From NCBI GenBank assembly GCA_004014935.1, contig CP025321.1, positions 1,302,001 to 1,366,000 on the forward strand: a stretch of DNA of 64,000 bases, read 5' to 3'. Below, piece by piece: positions 8,459 through 20,200 of the stretch. The notes under the pieces were generated by a model that was given only the letters and a program-made list of their open reading frames with translations, was not told the DNA's origin and searched no databases. The stretch's first letter is position 1; each line of letters opens with the position of its first letter. The position numbers and the translations under genes were made by a program. This stretch comes from Saccharomycopsis malanga. Taxonomy: Eukaryota > Ascomycota > Saccharomycetes > Ascoideales > Saccharomycopsidaceae.

Positions 8459-10117
8459 TCATTCTCCTTCAAAATAAACATTCAAAAACTGTTGTTTAGA
8501 CCTAGCATCGGTAATCAAATTGAACTTTCTCGCTAGTTTGAGTCCCGCAAAGCTGGGTTGTGACCAACTGAGTTGGTATTTGTTTAATTTCATTCCATAT
8601 ACAAGCTCATTCAACGAAGTATATAACAAGATCAATGCAATGTTGTTACGACGGAACTTTTTTAGCACAAATATTCTAGAAATGCCGTATAGTGCTTTTG
8701 GCATTTTTTTAAATAAAAAAGAATTGGGGTTTAAGACCCATACACTTTGAGTATCAACATCCATTATTTTAGGCCTATTGTTAGATTCCTCGATATTTTC
8801 CAAGCTGACAAGGCCAATTACTTTCCGATTATAAATATATACAAACACTTTGCCTGAGCCAATGGCCAACTCAGGGTCAAAACGTTCTAATGAAGAACCG
8901 TACAATGCAGTAAGCCAGTCGTCAGGAGCATTTAATTCATTGTTGATCATTTTCAATAGATTAAGAATAACATTCGCCTGACTTTTCTGGCCCAAGTTGA
9001 CTTCTCGAATATAGCCATACTTCTGTACTAGGGAAGAGCTCTTTACAATCTGGACTTTTACCGGTGGTTCCTTTTTTGCAATATTTCTGCCCCATGAGTC
9101 GTTCCAATTTAAACCCTCTAAATAACGATGATGGTACTGTTTATGCAACTGTCCATCTTGCTTGACATTAGACATATACGACATGAAACATTCTTTACAG
9201 GTTATCTTCTTACTTTGCATGGACAGAAAATTTAGTTGGTACTGAATCTTTGGCTTGCGCTTGAAAAACACGTCCTTGTCCTTGATGAGAATGTCGCTGT
9301 TGTTGAGTCCAGGTTCTGGATCCTGGTGCTTGTTTCTAGATGGAGTGGGTGACGTCAAGGGTGTGAGGATTTCCGATACAGAAAAATGACATGAAGAAGG
9401 AGGAGTGTTAGGAACTTCAAAGTTCAACATGCTCAGGTATTTCTGAGGTGTGTCATAACTAGCACTAGTAAGACTATCATTACTGTCTGGAACGTTTACA
9501 TTCGAATTTCCATTTGTTTGTTGGTTGGTTTTCCCCTCTAAAAGAGGTACCTTGCTACAGATATTGTCTGTATCCTTACAATTGACTAAAAGCTTGTCAA
9601 CATCAATAGCTTCAAACTTCTCAGCATCATTTATCATGTTAGACACGTTGCTCTCTTCAAAAACACTATGCTGATCCACTACTGGTGATTTCATCGCATT
9701 CTTGGCTTTACTAACTTTGTGCTGGTCTACAGATATCTGTTTCTCTACATGCTCGTTGGTTATTGTCGATACAACTTCAATATCAGAATCATCAGAAAAC
9801 AGTTGTTTTCGAAGATTGGGTTTCTTTAAAGCTCGCTTAGACTTGTTTGCATTTGTTTTCTTCCCAACGGCCAATCGCTGTTTATCGAAATTGAACTTGT
9901 TTCCTGGTTGGCCCTCAACAATCAATTTGCCATCTAAAAACTCATCTTTTTTTGGCTTTAAACCACCATTATTCTTCGTTCGTACCAAATGCTTTGAATT
10001 ACACGTTTCCCCTAATGAACGCTTCTTCAATGCATTTTTCCTCTTCAAAAGCCCTAAAATGTTTAACGGATCCTCGTCATCTCTTGAAGAAACTTTTCTC
10101 TTCTTAGGACGCGCCAT
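8459..10117 (-). CDS. ECO1: Cohesin acetyltransferase Eco1/Ctf7 with long N-terminal extension
   Basis: Eco1 acetylates Smc3 in S phase to establish sister-chromatid cohesion in the nucleus. The 552-residue product is about twice the S. cerevisiae length (281), the extra being a Lys/Ser-rich N-terminal region of about 290 residues. Conserved parts are the C2H2 finger (CKECFMSYMSNVKQDGQLHK then QYHH, residues about 307-333) and the acetyltransferase core to the C-terminus (RIFVLKKFRRNNIALILLYT; NKYQLSWSQPSFAGLKLARK). A degenerate PCNA-box-like QYQLNFLS lies just before the finger, where yeast Eco1 has its PCNA contact. One oddity is that the acetyl-CoA loop, R-x-x-G-I-A in Eco1, reads R-R-N-N-I-A here. 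It shares a 554-bp divergent promoter with EDE1. Confidence 0.9.
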   Translation of the reverse strand: MARPKKRKVSSRDDEDPLNILGLLKRKNALKKRSLGETCNSKHLVRTKNNGGLKPKKDEFLDGKLIVEGQPGNKFNFDKQRLAVGKKTNANKSKRALKKPNLRKQLFSDDSDIEVVSTITNEHVEKQISVDQHKVSKAKNAMKSPVVDQHSVFEESNVSNMINDAEKFEAIDVDKLLVNCKDTDNICSKVPLLEGKTNQQTNGNSNVNVPDSNDSLTSASYDTPQKYLSMLNFEVPNTPPSSCHFSVSEILTPLTSPTPSRNKHQDPEPGLNNSDILIKDKDVFFKRKPKIQYQLNFLSMQSKKITCKECFMSYMSNVKQDGQLHKQYHHRYLEGLNWNDSWGRNIAKKEPPVKVQIVKSSSLVQKYGYIREVNLGQKSQANVILNLLKMINNELNAPDDWLTALYGSSLERFDPELAIGSGKVFVYIYNRKVIGLVSLENIEESNNRPKIMDVDTQSVWVLNPNSFLFKKMPKALYGISRIFVLKKFRRNNIALILLYTSLNELVYGMKLNKYQLSWSQPSFAGLKLARKFNLITDARSKQQFLNVYFEGE

Positions 10118-10671
10118 TACAATCTACTTGCAGTATATAAACTTGCCAATATACCTTAACGTGTCTGGCGATGCGTTTAATATATGGAAAGTAATCACGT
10201 GCGTTTGATTTATTCAATGTCTGCCAAGCATATCCATATATTATAGCTAAAATGTAAGGAGGGCTGAAAATATCAGTAATTTGATAATAAAATAAAGAAG
10301 CAAAACTGTATCATTATAACTATGTATATTTATATAGGATTGTTTTTGAGCACCAATCATTACCAATTATACCTATATTTTCAAATCAGAAACTCCGCAG
10401 AAGAGATAACTGGAATTTTCAGTATAATCTAATGTACAACATAACAGTGACATTACAACATAATAATCACAGTACAACATAACAATCACAGTACAACAAA
10501 ACATAGCAAAGTACAACACAGTACAACACCATATAGTAAAGTATAACATTATATCAGGGTTGCACGTGAGCCCCGGCGCCCCTATTTTTCAGTATCGGCG
10601 CTTAATGAAATGGTGTCATTACCAGCAATTGCAACAACACCAAGACAAATTACCGCTTATTAAGGTGATAT
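10118..10671. promoter_or_regulatory. Divergent promoter of ECO1 and EDE1
   Basis: There are two CACGTG E-boxes (10196-10201 and 10563-10568), the type bound by Cbf1-like factors in yeasts, and a GC-rich GAGCCCCGGCGCCCC patch at 10569-10583. Between them lies a degenerate repeat of GTACAACATAACA (10432-10548). Confidence 0.55.
10432..10548. repeat. Degenerate GTACAACA-type tandem repeat
   Basis: About eight imperfect copies of (AG)TACAACATAACA with variable spacing lie in the ECO1/EDE1 promoter. They are non-coding and look like a decaying minisatellite. Confidence 0.7.
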
Positions 10672-13600
10672 ATGATGTCGTCAAGTATGTTTAAACGTTA
10701 AGCTTCAGGAGTGATAGTTGAATTGTGCACAAAGATGCTACATTTTCTATTGATAATCTAAAAATTGAGTACTAACCAATCAGTCTCCAATGGAGCTTTA
10801 CCAAGCTCTTTTCAGCCATTGACGCTGGAAGAAAAGAAGTTGTACTCCAAAATATTCAAATCGCTTGATCCTGAGAAGCTTGGATTAGTTACAGGAGAAG
10901 TAGCTGGCTTGACGTTTGAGAAAAGTGGGTTAGATTCGCAGACCTTGTACAGAATTTGGGAATTGTCTGATTCTGAGGGTAATGGGTTTTTAAAACAATT
11001 AGATTTCATCAAAGCAATGAGATATATTGGCCACGTTCAAAACGGTAAATCACTTTCAGCAGAGTTGGCCAACATTCCGGCTCCTCCTCCAAAGTTTCAA
11101 GGTTTGTCTCCAAGCATTACAGGTCCAATTAATTTGAATCCACAAATTTCCAGCTCTTCTGGAGTAAATCCACAACTTTCCGGATTAAACCCCCAATTTT
11201 CCAATTCTTCTGTACTGAATTCACTGCTACCCCCTATCACTGTTACGGATGTCACCAAATTTATCCAATTGTTCAACCGGCACGTCTCTGGCCCTGCTGC
11301 GTCCATTTCCGGCTTGGACGCAAGAGAAATTTTTTTGAAGGCCAGATTGCCAGAAACCGTCTTGGGGCTCATTTGGAACTTGGCTGATAGAGGCGGCAAA
11401 GGCAGCTTGCTGAAAGACGAGTTTTGTTTGGCCATGTTCTTGATCCAATTTGTTTTAAAGGGTAATCTGGTTCCGGCAGCGGTTCCGGAATCAGTATGGA
11501 CTCAAATCAATCAGATCTTAATCTCTATAAACTATGGAAACAGTGCTCAGGCCAAGGCTGTTCAGCAACAGTCTACAGGAAACTTGTTAGGTTTGAACAG
11601 TCCAGATTTATCTAGAAGACATTCTACTGTTTCTGTTCAGCCATTAAGTACTGGAACAGCAACCCCTAATAGCATTGTTTCCAATGCTGCTGTTTCTTCC
11701 CAATGGATTATCACCCCGCAGCAAAAGCAGCAATTCGACCAGCTTTTCGATTCCTTGGACAAATCCCATAAAGGCTCGTTGGGCCCTGGGGAAGTAGCAC
11801 CTTTTTTGATGTCGTCAAACTTGTCGCAGGACGATTTGGCTACAGTGTGGGACTTATCGGATATCAACAATTCGGGTGACTTTACAAAAACCGAATTTGC
11901 TATCAGCATGTTCTTGGTTCAAAAGAAACTAAGAGGAGAACCACTTCCAAAGGTTGTTCCTCCAGAATTAGTCAACAGTATCAAGAGTGGGGCAAGTGTA
12001 GAAACCGGTAATCAAATAAATCCATTATCGTTACCAACTACAGGTCAATCAGCACAACCGCCACCTTCATTGCCAGCCAAGATTCCAGACACCGCCATAA
12101 GTCATCCTCCCCAACCAAGACAGTCTTCTCTTAACGATTTGGTTGATATCTTTGGCTCAGAATCCCCAAGCAGCACTGGCCAGATGGCTAATACTGGACA
12201 AGTGCCAAGTAGCACTATTTCTCCTTCAGTGACCGGTCGAAAGTTTAAGCCTACGAGCAGCTTTGGTCAACAAATTATACACGAGCAGAAGGCGGAAGAA
12301 GAAAAAAAAACATCATTACTACAGTTTGACGAAAGTAAAAACGAAGAAGATAGTGGCGATGATAGTGATATCAGCTATTCTTACAAACCAGATCGTTCGG
12401 AAGTCAAACAAACACCACCTCCACCACCACCACCGGCTACCCGGCAACCTGGTTCACAACTTAACAACACTTTGAACCAATTGGAAAACCAGATCACTCA
12501 AGAACATCTTGCAGTGGCAAACATTACATCGCAGACAAAGTCAATTGAACTGCAGACAGAGCAATTAAAAGAGAAAATTGCCAACGCAGAAAAACAACTA
12601 GCTGCAGTTAAAGAAGCAAGAGGTGCCTACGAAAGTAGATTGACTCAGGTACGTGCTTTATTAGAAGAGGAAACTGAGCAATATGAGTCTATCAAGAAGT
12701 CTGTGGTGGAGTCTCAGCAAGAAAATGAAAGCTTGAGACAAAAATCGTCTATCTTAGAAGCACAATATAACAACCACCAAACAGAGTACCAGTCGTATCA
12801 AGCACAGTTGACAGAAAAACAGAATGAAAACGCTGTTTTCAAGGAGAAACTAGGCACTTTGACCGGTGAGCACAACGATCTACTCAAACAGTTGGAGGAT
12901 ATCAAGAAGGCACTCCATCAACAGGTGCAGTTCAATAGTGTCCAGGAACGTCAGATTGAGGTGCTAAAAACAAAAAATGTGGGTTTGCAAAGCGAAATTT
13001 CACGTGCTACAGAGGATTTGAATAAAGCGAAGGACATTGGGCATGCAAAAGAATTAGAGGCTAAACTGATAGCTCCAGAAACTTTGTCAAGCAAAACTAA
13101 TGACTTGGGAAGTGCTTCTGTATCTTCTACTAGATCCATCAATCCCCCTGTGTCAAGTGAACTTACGGATGCATCCAACACAGTTGCCGGCCCCTCAGAA
13201 GCAGTAGGAACCGCCGCCCAGACGTTTCATAAGCTCACTGGTGAGCTGGATTCCGGAAGATCTACACCGGTAAAGAAAAACAACCCGTTTTTGGGTGGAA
13301 ACTTTGTACCTGACTTTTCACAAGAATCCGAGTTCCCATCAGGCACACCACACTTCCCATCGGGCACTGCATTGCCAGCCGGAATTCTAGACCTTCCGTC
13401 CGGTACTCCAGAACCTCGAGACTCTTCGCCAAACACCCCGGAGACTGAGAAGAGCAACAATGTTGTAGACCAATACGGCAAAAATGATGAGTTGGAACAG
13501 TTTACGGATTTTCCGTCACAGGCTGATTTCGAGAGCCGATTTGACACTGATGCATTCAAGTCACCTACAAATACCGAAAACGCCACTACCATAAATACTA

Positions 13601-14775
13601 AGGAGACACCGGATACTTCCCCACCTGCTTCAGATTTCCAGTTTGGTATTCCGTCAACTGGTCTTCAGTTGCCTCCCTACAACATTCGCCGGCCGGAATC
13701 ATTAACGTCCTCGGTACAAAACAACCCTCCGTTGTCTGTTCGCGGCGATATCGATGTGTCTGCTCCGGAATCACCAGCAAGAACCATTGACGATCCTATC
13801 CGGCGACCAGCTACTGATCAGAACACCACGCCTGTGCTTAATTTTGCCCAGGATGAAGAGCCCATGGCCGGTTTTGCTCGGGAAACTGATTCGGCGAGTA
13901 GCTCAGGTTCTTCTCAAAAGTCTTCAAAGAATAGAGAGTCGTCTGATTGGTTTGAAGATTTAGATAATAATAGAAACGATGATTTGAATATCACAAAAGA
14001 CATTACTTCAAAGAGACATCCTTTCGCCCAAAATCTTGTCGCTGACAACTTCCGTACAAATCTGATCTCCACAACTACGTCAGATGAGTTTATTGATGCC
14101 AAAGAAGATCTAGTGTCGCCTACTTTTGAGAAACAATGGAAACCTGACGATTTAAATCACGTAATTAACAGTAAGGCTGAGGCAGACAAGGAGGCAAGTA
14201 GCAGTAAGGGTGTTTCGTCTGTCTCTGCGCCATTCACATTAGAAAACAGATCTGCTTCTACTTTATTAGATAATAATGGAAAAGCAACTGCTGATTTTGA
14301 TGACTTTGATGCCGCATTTGATGATTTGAAACCAGCTACTAATGAAGCCACTACTGAAGTTCCTAATGGAGCATCCAATAAACCTCTTCCTTCTGAGCCC
14401 CCATCATATAACCAATCTAACGGTCTTGATGACTTTGATGCCGCATTTAGCAATCTTAAAGTTGCTCAGAATGATGGTTTCGATGATTCAGTGTTCGATG
14501 ATTTGGAACCTGCTGTCGTTGAGAATAAAACCGTTCCAATCACTGATTTTGATTCAGCTTTCGATGATCTAAAGCCTGCAGAACCAGCTAAAGAAGACGA
14601 TTTTGATGAAGATTTTGAAAATTTGGCTCCTTTGCAAGATAAATCTGCTGATGATGTTAAGTTTGATGATGATTTCGGCACATTTGACTCTAACTTTCCT
14701 GACTTTAGTAAAAACAGTTCAGCAAAACCAAAAGCTAATGATAATGACGAGTTCGATTCGGCATTTAACATCTAG
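10672..14775 (+). CDS. EDE1: EH-domain endocytic scaffold Ede1 (13-nt first exon, one intron)
   Basis: Ede1 (Eps15-like) starts clathrin-mediated endocytosis at the plasma membrane and binds NPF-motif adaptors. Exon 1 is 10672-10684 (ATGATGTCGTCA plus A), the intron is 10685-10783 (GTATGT, TACTAAC, CAG), and exon 2 is 10784-14775, giving 1334 residues (1333 from the second ATG). The large frame has no usable ATG of its own, since an in-frame TAA lies upstream; this is why the intron is needed. Domains: EH1 about 15-105, EH2 about 150-245, EH3 about 310-405 (EF-hand-like DINNSGDFTKTEF), a proline run near 550, coiled coil about 565-780, then a disordered tail. The C-terminus carries about seven acidic DFD-A-F repeats (for example DDFDAAFDDLKPA) and ends DEFDSAFNI. 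I see no UBA domain, which S. cerevisiae Ede1 has at its end. Confidence 0.93.
10685..10783 (+). other. Intron of EDE1 (99 nt) after a 13-nt first exon
   Basis: The 5' site GTATGT is at 10685, the branch site TACTAAC is at 10770-10776, and the 3' CAG ends at 10783. Joining gives M-M-S-S-I-S-N-G in frame with the first EH domain. Confidence 0.88.
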
Positions 14776-15080
14776 TGGGGCATAAGTGTTTTTTATATTT
14801 ATCAATCTTCTGTCCTTATCGTTTTTTTTGTTAATCGTTTCTTTTTTATTGCACATTCCTATGTATTGTTCATCCGAGTATTAAATAAATACTTTTTACT
14901 CGTATAAATTTGACCTGCACTTCTGAAAGTTTCAAAAATATCTTAAATATTCAACTCATGGGAAATATTTGAACAGCTACTGGCTATACAAGTACTATAA
15001 ACTAACTAGAACCACTCCTTTCTCAACTTCATGTGATGCAAAAGTGGTTGTATTATGTCATTCCCCAATAATTGAATGAA

Positions 15081-15215
15081 GCTACTGGTTCGGTGGATAA
15101 TTCTTTTAGAGAAAAGGGAATGACCTAACAAGCTGGACGCTTTAGTTCCCAACTACAGACACATTTTACTCGCTGTTATTAAGATGATGAATGGGATTCA
15201 CCTGTAGAAGTGACG
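15081..15215 (+). mobile_element. Family-A SINE, decayed 5' part
   Basis: It matches the family-A1 order with many changes: GGTTCGGTGGATAATTC in place of the A box, GACCTAACA, TTTTACTCGCTG, GATGATGAATG and GATTCACC. It passes directly into family B. Confidence 0.65.
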
Positions 15216-16500
15216 ATCAAAAGGTATTTGAGTAGCACAATTCAAGGCGTAGTATCTCTCATAGATTAACCAATAATGACTATATTTCTGCTTACACACA
15301 CGGCAAAAAATGGGCCTATTAATTGCCAAAATATATTCTCGAAAAGTAAAAAAATTCTCTCTTTTTAACAGAAATATGCCTATATGCTTTACTTTTGCCA
15401 GGTGGCCAAGTTGGTTAGGCCATGCGCCACACAAAGTAGTGCAGAATAGTGCAGAAAAATAAGTGTGGCGTTCCTTACTTTAGTTTTTGGACTCGTTTCG
15501 TGCTCTTGACGTTTGGAAGTAAATATCAAACGTTTTATTAACTTAAATCAGTGCTGTCCCGGTCATTTTGATTCTAACGAATAAAACCCAACATTCTAAA
15601 ATTTTTTACTATATTATAGAACTGTTTCTAGCAAAAAATCACAGATCTGTGCGTAAATATTTGATATAACGGAAAACTGTCAATTTTGACAAAAAGTTGA
15701 TTCTGTTGAATCATATTCTAGAGTCTGTACAGCAATTCAAATCGTGCAAAAGCTATATTTCCGTACTCTTCAGATCCTAAAGTTTTATACAATGAACTTT
15801 ATTTTGAGATTTAGCTATTGCGTAATATTTAATAACGAGAAAGCATCATTTTGCCGAAAATAACACATAATTTGTAAGAAATCGTGTTTTTTACCTCTGA
15901 AAAACACACCATTTATTATTTGACATCATTCTATATTTTCTGACTGCTTTTACTTTTAGTTGTGCTTCCTTCAGGGTTTTAACAAGCTGTTGTTCCAAAG
16001 AAACCTTAAAAAGAGGTATGGTTTATTATATGTTTTTAGAGGAAGCTATATCTGATAATGATCATTATATATTGCCAAATATGCTTTTTTCAACATTCAC
16101 TACTCATAGAATATTTTATAGGGCTCAGTAAAGTGTAATGTGATCAATAATAAGCTTTAGATCTCGATTCAGACGACTCCGTTTTGAAAAACTTTTATTC
16201 CTATCCAGCTTAAAGTTGTAAAAGTTAAATGTGACTTTGACTTTTATTTTTTGTTTTTTCGTTATTCTATTTTCTGACATGTTATATTAGATTCTTTATG
16301 ACTATGTATATTGAGTGTGAATTGGTGATAAACTTTGACTGTTTTTTTTCTAAAAGATTAGAAGAAAAGTTTTTGTTTTGAATACAACGACATGTCAAAT
16401 GTTATAGAAGAGGTTTTTTGTTGATAGTTTAAATTAATATCAAAGGCAAGAACTACAATTTTTATATTATGCTTATTTGTACAACTGTTTATTGTATGTA
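15216..16500 (+). mobile_element. Family-B repeat, long copy
   Basis: It opens with the family-B leader (CAATTCAAGGCGTAGTATCT) and the tRNA-like head GGTGGCCAAGTTGGTTAGGC at 15400. The hairpin arms are CGCCACAC (15425) and GTGTGGCG (15463). The core contains AAATATTTGATATAACGGAA and TTTTGACAAAAAGTTG, and the 3' part contains AATACAACGACATGTCAA. There is no conserved reading frame. Confidence 0.8.
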
Positions 16501-16890
16501 ATATTACGAAGGATTTGTATTGAACGGAGAATGGGTAAAACAATAGATGACTATGTAAAAGATCAGAAAAAGCCTAAGATAAAGGAGGAAATAGAGCGTT
16601 AAATAGTGGCTGGAACAGTGAGATGCCTAAAAGAGTAATCGAAGGTTATGGCAACTGTGTGGACTTGTAAAGATAACGAAACAATAGGAAATGACAATGG
16701 CTAGAGGATTGACTGATAAGTCTAGCCAATAAGAATTCGTAAATAGAAAAAGGATTGCAAGTGTAGACAGAACAGACAGAGAACAAAGGCTTTGAGATAT
16801 CTAGTCAATCAAACCATATGACTTGAGGCATATATAAGTTTATCGCCAATGATAGACTAGGACTCAAATATAAGATTAAACATGTATCAA
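16501..16890 (+). repeat. Repeat segment 'C' downstream of family B
   Basis: It is similar to 53490-53700: AACGGAGAATGGGTAAAACA here against AATGAATAATGAGTAAAACG there, both ending in a shared GCATATA-AAGTTTA-C-CCAATGATA block. It links family B to the family-A 3' end here, so it may belong to a longer parent element. A short frame (MGKTIDDYVKDQKK, then a stop 9 codons later) exists here but is not kept in the second copy. Confidence 0.6.
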
Positions 16891-16950
16891 TACTACAGAA
16901 ATGATATATACTGGGCTGGAATATAAGATATTATTACTATTGTTATTATC
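16891..16950 (+). mobile_element. Family-A SINE 3' end with (ATT) tail
   Basis: ATGATATATACTGGGCTGGA and ATATAAGATATTATTAC match the family-A 3' terminus. No head is present. Confidence 0.75.
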
Positions 16951-17089
16951 ACATTAACCGGTCGGCTGTTCAGAAAAAAGACTGTGACCAGACTATAATG
17001 ACCGGGATAGATTCTCCCTACTGGTTTTACCCCTTATTATTATATAATCTTTTCATCTAGTCTAAAATTTCACCCTGGTAAAAGTTGTA

Positions 17090-17095
17090 CACGTG
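17090..17095. promoter_or_regulatory. CACGTG E-box upstream of NUD1
   Basis: A palindromic CACGTG lies 150 bp before the NUD1 ATG. It is a plausible Cbf1-type site, not proof of use. Confidence 0.4.
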
Positions 17096-17244
17096 ACCTA
17101 TGTTTACCATTTTGGCTGTTTTCGGAAATCAAAATAAACAAGAAGAAATGTCAACAACTATTTATAATATTAAGAATAGAGAAAAGAAATAAATCTATTT
17201 CTTTAGGAAGTTGAGCAATTTGAGATAAAAAATTTGCTTACAAG

Positions 17245-20200
17245 ATGGCACTGAACAACACTTTAGAGACGTTATCGGAAAATTACCAGCAATTTAGTTT
17301 TCAGAAAGATTATGGCAAGTACCGGGCCAATTCTGGGTTTTTAAAGCTACAAAATGAGGAAGAAGCAGTAGAATTCGAAGCAAATGAAGAAAAAGAAGAA
17401 AAAGAAAAGAATAACAGACTCCCATCGGTTTTACAAAGCGGTTTTACAGATGAAATGGGGGCTAAACTGGATTTGAATGAGAAGCTGACCCATAATAATG
17501 GTTATAATCTGGTTCGGAAGAATACATTCAAGTACAACAGTTCCAAATTTGATAATTTGCAATCGATATTACAGAATGACACGTATCAGAGTGGCAGTGG
17601 GACAGTGATCCAGAACCAGTCTTTGAATTCTTATGGAACTACAAGAATACAGCCTAATAATATGGACCATGAATACGAGAAGGAGAATATACCAATATGG
17701 CAAAAGCATATCAAGCTTAGAAAAGCACAACAGCAAGACGACGGTTTGAAAGGAGGGTTTCAATCTAGTATCAGCTCAACCACCTCGGATTCGAAATCAT
17801 CCTCTGTAAGCCAGCGTAATAATGAAATAACACCAGTATCTTCTTTGAACAAATCTCCTACGAACAACAATCGTTTGTATAAGAAAAACGAAGAGCCGAT
17901 CACTCACTCGACGGCGGTATCCACGTTCAATTCCAACCAAGGATCTTCTAATTTCAGTTCTTTACAAAGCGGCCAACAATCACCATTGAAACTCTTTTCT
18001 TCAGACCAGTACAACACGTATACGCAGAAACGGTTCGAAAACTTGATCAGTCAGTATGATGAAGATGAGCGGAAGAAAGATGAGAGTGACAGCAGTATAA
18101 GAATCCTCAAAAACCAGAATAGTAATGGGAATCTCAAGTTTTCAGGCAAATCATCATATCAGCCATCCAATAAGCTTGCTAGCATCAACGAGGTTCCGTC
18201 AAACCATACTAGCGTAGAATTGTCGCCAAGCAAGCCGGAATTGAAGAGCCATAGCAGAGGCAATAGCAAGAATATCCAAGGTTTGAATACTACCAATACA
18301 AAACAAATCAACGATTACTTGTTATTTGCCGATAATATCTTTGATAAGTGCTTGCAAAACGGCCCGGGGGTCTCTAGCAAAGAGTCATTACATCCAGAAA
18401 GCGGGACTGCCAATAGTGGTCCATTCATAGAGGATACTGCCAGTTACACCAGTGATGACGGCTCATTTGATAAAGGAAACTTTTCAATCCGAAAAGGTCA
18501 AGGAAGATTATCACATCCAGAAAATGGAGGTCGGGGTAATCTTCCACGTTTCAATAACATTAAATCTTTTGAATCTCAAGGCCGTTATGATGATAGCCAA
18601 AACGTGTACGACAGTCAAAATCATCATGATAACCAAAGCTCGTACGACAGTCAAAATCATTATGATAACCAAAACCCGTACGACAGTCAAAATCATTATG
18701 ATATTACCTATGAAGAGACCAATACCAACACTTCTATACAGAATGTGACAAACAACATGTCAACATTCAACACGCAAGGAGATCTTCACCACGAAGAGCC
18801 AGAAGACAATATTTACAACGAGACGACAGCAATTACGCACAATTTCATGGACAGTTTCATAGAGCCCAAGCTCAAAACAAAGTATCAATCTGGAAACCCT
18901 GAAAACTATGACTACGATATCAATGAGTCGTTCATGGATGAGATAAGTGAAGGCAAAGAGAACAATATAGGAAAAAGCAGTTTCAAAAGCAATAACCAAC
19001 GAGTCAATTTCAAAAAGTTGTTAAAGTTTGCTCCTGGAGAAATTGAAATTCCAGACAAATATAATGGCATGGTATTTGATAAAAGACTCAATAAATGGGT
19101 CAAACACACCCGCAAGTCGTATGATGAAAGCGTCTCGTCCAGATCCTTCAATGTTACAAGAGACGACGAGAATGTAAATGCTTTGAATGCTATAGCTGAT
19201 TTATCAGTAGCCAATTCGGGAACCAAATATACCGGAAGTTCCAATACAAGTGCCAATAGCACAGATCCACATGTAACAACAGGCAACAATACAATGATGA
19301 ACAATGAAATCACGTTCGATCAGCTTCCTAATGTGTCAAATATTTCCCAGATTGACACAACGTTTTCTGCCAGCAAAAAAGCACTTGTTTCCATCCTTAT
19401 TGATGTAATCCAGAAGAACCGCAATTGGGACATGGTCAAGGATATCACTGTGGCCAATAAGGGATTATCCACACTAGTGGAGTTCAACCAAATGCTCCCT
19501 AATCTAAGGGTTCTCAATGTGGACCACAATTTGCTACGCAATCTAGACGGTCTTCCAGATAGGATAGATAACATATCTGCCCGCTCCAATAAACTAAATG
19601 GGCTTCTTTCTTTGGAACGATATCAAGATCTCGAGATTCTTGATGTTTCCGACAATTTCTTCAAAACCCTTTCGACCTTTGAAAACTTGTTTCATCTCCG
19701 GTATCTCAAAATCAGTTGCAATTTGATCAACAGCATCAGTTCCCTAAGCAAGCCCAGCTTTCAAAACCTCTTGAGTTTGGATCTCTCAAATAATTTCATT
19801 AGAGGCTCTGTGAACTTGAAGCGGTTCAAATACTTGCAAAACTTGCAAGAGTTGGATTTGTCTGATAACTTTATCAATACCTTGGACGGAGTGAAGTTTT
19901 TGCCCAAATTGATAATTTTGAAAGCGGACAATAATCCAATGAAACGCTTCAGCTATAATGTTGTGGATCCTAATGACACTTCGTATCATAAATGTTTGAA
20001 AAAGTTGACTTTGAAGAACAACAACTTGCTGGAAATCAACCTTAGCCATTTCAAAAACTTGCGGGTTTTGAGGATCAATGACGCAATACAGTTTAAACAT
20101 TTTTCCAAACTTCACAAATTGGACGAGTTGTTGCTCAATGGTGATTTTGAATCATCTACAAAGAAAACAAATTTGAATTACGTCATATTGAAAGATGCAA

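Larger units (their letters stand above)
14776..17244. other. 2.5-kb intergenic region filled by A-B composite repeat
   Basis: A decayed family-A head (15081-15215) is followed by a long family-B copy (15216-16500), a further repeat segment ('C', 16501-16890) and a family-A 3' end with (ATT)n tail (16891-16950). The last 290 bases hold the NUD1 promoter, with CACGTG at 17090-17095. Confidence 0.75.

Noticed and set aside
15198-15434. Short frames in family-B copies (also 23353-23586, 27135-27374, 52637-52849)
   Set aside because: The frames are not kept between copies; stops fall at different places, so family B is treated as non-coding.
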